Notes under the pieces: model-generated
Databases searched by the model: none
What the model was told of the DNA's origin: nothing
The model's input: only the letters and a program-made list of their open reading frames with translations
Shown: piece after piece, positions 60,758 to 64,000 of the stretch
How positions within the stretch are numbered: the stretch's first letter is position 1
How the letters are laid out: each line of letters opens with the position of its first letter
Translations under genes and position numbers: made by a program
DNA from: Delphinus delphis
Lineage: Eukaryota > Chordata > Mammalia > Artiodactyla > Delphinidae
Direction: 5' to 3'
Length of the DNA: 64,000 nucleotides
NCBI RefSeq assembly: GCF_949987515.2
Contig: NC_082683.1
Location: 102,721,918 to 102,785,917 of the forward strand

Positions 60758-60957
60758 GGGCTTCCCTGGTGGCGCAGTGGTTGAGAGTCCGCCTGCCGAT
60801 GCAGGGGACACAGGTTCGTGCCCCGGTCCGGGAAGATCCCACATGCCACAGAGCGGCTGGGCCCGTGAGCCATGGCCACTGAGCCTGCGCGTCCAGAGCC
60901 TGTGCTCCGCAACGGGAGAGGCCACAACAGTGAGAGGCCCGCGTACTGCAAAAAAAA
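60758..60957 (+). mobile_element. CHR-type SINE, short form, in VTCN1 intron 2
   Basis: It starts GGGCTTCCCTGGTGGCGCAG and ends GCGTACTGC plus A tail. The duplication AAAAAGCACTTAAG is at 60744-60757 and 60958-60971. It is antisense to VTCN1. Confidence 0.95.
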
Positions 60958-61724
60958 AAAAAGCACTTAAGGAGTACCCTCTGTATTCAAGGAACTGAGC
61001 TCAGTACCTGAGGTACTGAGCTATGCCACAGGAAAAGGTATACGTAGCAAAATGTTGACTGTCACAGGGAAGCTGAAGTTATAACTAAAGAAGAGGAGTT
61101 AAGGATTAGTGAGGAAGCTACCAAAATGTATGTACTGATAGATTTAAAAGTCCAAAATATTTGCTTTACTAGTCAATATTTTATTTCTATATATATATTG
61201 TAGAAGATATAGAAGTATAACATACATACATAAAGTGTACACATAATTGTGCAGTTTGAAGAATTATCGCAACTTCTCCCCATGTACCCAGCACCCACAC
61301 TGAGAACTAGAACTTTACTATCCCCCAGAAGTCCCCTCGTGCCCCCTCCTAAGGGCTGCTCTCTCACTCTTCCCAGGAGAATAATCATTATTCTGCCTTC
61401 TAATAGCAGAGGTTCATTTGCCTGGTTTTTATACAGAATGTACTGTCTTGTGTCTGGCTCTGTCGCTCAGCATTATGCTTCTCATATGAAAACGCACCCA
61501 GTCTGTCAGTCACCAGGAAATATTTAGAAGTTAAAATCACAACAGTGTCCCACGAGATCCAGTGCCGGTGAGGGCGTGGAGCACTGGGTCCCTTATACAC
61601 TTCCTGTGAAGAGGGACTTGGTAAATCACTTTGGAAAACTAAATGGCGGTACCTACTAAGGGCTGTTTATTGGCTTTCTGGACGTACTGTTTTGTGAAGT
61701 GCTTATTTTAAGATATTAGAAAAA

Positions 61725-61935
61725 GAATTAAAAGACAGCAACAACTAGGTCCTACTGTACAGCACAGGGAACTCTGTCCAGTCTCCTGGTTTAAGCCATA
61801 ATGGAAAAAAATATTAAAAAAAAAAGAAGGTATATATGTGTATAACAGAGTCACTTTGCTATACAGCAGAAATTAGTACAACATTGTAAATCAACTATAC
61901 TTCAATAAAAAATTTTTTTAAATAAAAAAGAATTT
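61725..61935 (+). mobile_element. Short L1 3' end
   Basis: CAACAACTAGGTCCTACTGT, then AGCAGAAATTAGTACAACAT and ATACTTCAATAAAAAATT, a cetartiodactyl L1 3' end with poly(A) signal. Confidence 0.85.
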
Positions 61936-61967
61936 AAATGGATCATCACTTAAAAAAAAAAAATTAA

Positions 61968-62160
61968 GGGACTTCGCTGGTGATCCAGTGGGTAAGATTC
62001 CGTGTTCCCAATGCAGGGGACCCAGGTTCGATCCCTGGTCAGGGAACTAGATCCCATACGCATGCCGCAACTAAGAAGTCCGCATACTGCAACAAGGATC
62101 CCGAGTGCCGCAGCTAAGACCCGGCGCAGCCTAAATAAATAAATAAATATTTTTAAAAAA
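61968..62160 (+). mobile_element. Older CHR-type SINE
   Basis: GGGACTTCGCTGGTGATCCA start, GGTTCGATCCCTGGTCAGGG and an (AAAT)n end. Its middle lacks the ACAACTACTGAGCC blocks of the long form, so it belongs to an older branch. Confidence 0.85.
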
Positions 62161-62329
62161 GAAAGAAAAGACAGCAAAACAAAATGGAAAGAGGGACATT
62201 AATAAAGATAAAAGCCAAAATTAATTAAATAAGAAAATCAGAAAAAGAAAACCAAAACCTGGTTTTCAAACTACTATAAAGCTAATTAACACCTGTAAAC
62301 CTATTTTAAGATAAGAGAGAAAAAAAAAA

Positions 62330-62350
62330 AGATATGAGAGAGAGAGAGCG
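62330..62350. repeat. (AG)n microsatellite
   Basis: GAGAGAGAGAGAG run. Confidence 0.7.
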
Positions 62351-63484
62351 CCCAAGATTAGGAATAGGAAGAGATGAAATAAAGAAAAAACAAATTATAA
62401 AAGAATATTAGAATGAAACAGGCTAGTGAGCTCAGAAACAGATCCATTCGCATTTGGATACTTGATTTATGACAAAAATGGCACTAGTGAGAAGTGGGGG
62501 AAGGATAGTATTTTGACCAATCTTGCCACTATCTTTGCCCATGCACAAAATTATTCTAGATAGTTGTAGATATAAATGTGAGAGGTTAAACATTAAAGCT
62601 TCTACAAGATAACCTAGAAGAAAATGTTTATGACCTTGGGATAGGCAGACTTCTTAAACAAACTGGTTACAAAAAACTCCTGGTATAAAGGAAGAGATTG
62701 ATAAATTGGGCTATGTTAAAATTAGGAACTTTGCTCATTGAAAGCCATCATTAAGAAGGTGAAAAAGCAAGCCACAGAGTAGAGGAGATTTTGCAATACA
62801 CATAACCAAATTGCACCCAGAATATATAAAGAGTTCCCACATATCAAAAAGAAAAAGATAACCCAATAGAAAGATGGATGAAAGACAAAATATACATTTT
62901 TGTTGATAAAAGAAAATGGAGAAGGATGCTTATGTCTTTTCTAGGCAAACATATATACAACGAGTTTTCTTCATTTAGGCCTTGTGATTACTATTTAGTG
63001 GCAGCACACACACTGGAGGAGAGTGACACAGAGAAAAGACAGCTGGAACTATAAAAACTAAAGTTATGAAGTAACAGCTTTGGCCACAGACTAAGTTAAA
63101 ATAAATGTGTCGTCCTGAGTCAGGCACTTTAAGGGAAATGAAGCAAACGACTTGCTTCAGAGAGGACAGCTGCTGGTCTAACTCCTTCAATGTCTTAATT
63201 AATCTGGCATCCATAATAGATGCTTCTGAGACATGGTGTCCACAGAAGAGAAGACGATTCCTGCAGTTGACGTCAGTTAGCTGCATTCAGAAACTCGCCA
63301 TCCATGCCGCAATGGCTTCTGTTTCCTACATGGAATGGCAGTTATGACCAGGATAAGGATTCTCATTAAGAATCCTGTGTACAAAGACTTGATGTTCTTT
63401 AACACTTCAGCTGAAGCTTCATTGCAAAGGAATCATGTACTCAGGCCAGCCATTGAGAGAATGGCTCAGCCACAGCACGTTACC

Positions 63485-63660
63485 TATGATCCCAGAGTGA
63501 TATCTTCAGCACTATCTGGTAGACAGAACACTCTGATAGACATTCCATTTGATTCTCTCAACTACCTGGTGAGGTAGACATTATTTCCTCCACACCATAC
63601 ATGAGAAAACTGAGGTCCAGGGAGTTAAATGAATAAAGTGCAGAGAACACAGTCAATGAG
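63485..63660 (+). repeat. MIR-like fragment just downstream of VTCN1 exon 2
   Basis: ATTTGATTCTCTCAACTACC, TGGTGAGGTAGACATTATTT and GAGAAAACTGAGGTCCAGGG follow the MIR 3' half. It lies in intron 2, about 135 bp beyond the exon 2 donor. Confidence 0.7.
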
Positions 63661-63793
63661 TAGAAGAACCAGTTCTCTACTCTGAAGTTTTCTTGGTCCA
63701 AGATCTGTGCTCTTGCCATTCTACCACACTGAATGATTAGGGACTTAGGGACCAGGGGTGAATGGATCAATGATAATGCAATAAATCACATAC

Positions 63794-63858
63794 CTGAAAT
63801 ACCAAAACCGATGATAAGTGCAATTGCTCCAGCCAGAATAATGGTGGTGCTAATAATG
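63794..63858 (-). CDS. VTCN1: VTCN1 exon 2: hydrophobic part of the signal segment, intact
   Basis: The 65-nt exon lies between a CTCCACAG acceptor at 63859 and a GTATG donor at 63793. It encodes IISTTIILAGAIALIIGFGI and S, against human IISIIIILAGAIALIIGFGI and S, with one base of split codon at each end. It is the hydrophobic N-terminal segment that targets the protein to the membrane. No damage is visible. The exon with the start codon must lie beyond 64000. Confidence 0.93.
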
Positions 63859-64000
63859 CTGTGGAGAGACAGAAAAACAGGAAATTACTTCTTCATTCCA
63901 CTTGACGTGCTGCTTCGCAACCTGGGCTCATACCTGTCATTTGTAAGAGGTGTTACATAAAGAGTCTCAACGTTTTCTTCAACATAAGCTCTTTCCTAGA

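Larger units (their letters stand above)
44402..63858 (-). pseudogene. VTCN1: VTCN1 (B7-H4) with frameshifts in both Ig-domain exons; exon 1 lies outside the window
   Basis: Exons on the minus strand are exon 2 63858-63794, exon 3 53050-52707, exon 4 49837-49558 and exon 5 44523-44402. Known of the family: VTCN1 is a B7-type surface protein with a V-set and a C-type Ig domain that restrains T-cell activation. The human protein has 282 residues. Here exon 3 has 344 nt against 348 expected and exon 4 has 280 against 279. Both exons therefore lose frame, with in-frame stops at 52902-52904 (exon 3) and 49599-49601 (exon 4 read alone). Splice sites are canonical throughout and exons 2 and 5 are open. 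This fits a gene lost fairly recently. A base-call artefact in one assembly is the main alternative. Because exons 2 and 5 share phase, skipping exons 3 and 4 would keep frame but remove both Ig domains. Confidence 0.88.

Noticed and set aside
1234..62160. tRNA genes at the SINE heads
   Set aside because: Box-like motifs are part of tRNA-derived CHR SINEs. No copy folds as a complete cloverleaf by eye.
1..64000. CRISPR arrays, operons, bacterial or viral systems
   Set aside because: The window is mammalian. Repeats are SINE, LINE, LTR and DNA elements, and no regular spacer arrays were seen.

Overview
This is nuclear DNA of a mammal, almost certainly a cetacean and probably a toothed whale. 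Evidence: spliced vertebrate genes with GT-AG introns, many tRNA-derived SINEs of the CHR type (first box TTCCCTGGTGGCGCAGTGG) in both a long and a short subfamily, and L1 3' ends of the cetartiodactyl kind. The short, pure poly(A)-tailed CHR form is typical of toothed whales. Gene order matches human 1p13.1, where TRIM45 and VTCN1 lie side by side on the same strand.

Layout. Bases 1-3500 are a long, old L2 LINE on the minus strand, split by a CHR SINE and an MLT1-type LTR and followed by a MER20. Bases 4260-14450 hold TRIM45 on the minus strand: six coding exons, all splice sites usable, total 1743 nt (580 codons plus stop), intact from the ATG at 13549 to the stop at 4921. Its promoter is a CpG island (about 13.8-15.0 kb) with CCAAT and GC boxes. 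Bases 15-44 kb are intergenic: L1 3' ends, L2, MIR, MLT1, MER20, further hAT and CHR elements and one L1 5' end. I found no gene there. Bases 44.4-63.9 kb hold VTCN1 (B7-H4), also on the minus strand: exons 2 to 5 of five. Exon 1 lies beyond the right edge.

The main observation is that VTCN1 looks inactivated. Exon 3 (V-set Ig domain) is 344 nt where 348 is expected, from one inserted base and one 5-nt deletion. Exon 4 (C-type Ig domain) is 280 nt where 279 is expected, from one inserted base. Each reading frame then runs into a stop. All splice sites, exon 2 and the last exon stay intact, so the loss looks recent or lineage-limited. TRIM45, a RING/B-box/filamin-domain ubiquitin ligase next door, shows no damage, which argues against poor sequence quality as the general cause.

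The two genes do not form an operon or pathway. They are syntenic neighbours: TRIM45 acts inside the cell on MAPK, NF-kB and p53 signalling, and B7-H4 would be a cell-surface inhibitor of T cells. Exon coordinates were derived by hand from splice motifs and remembered human protein and exon sizes. Repeat names come from recalled consensus sequences, and boundaries are approximate unless a target-site duplication is given.
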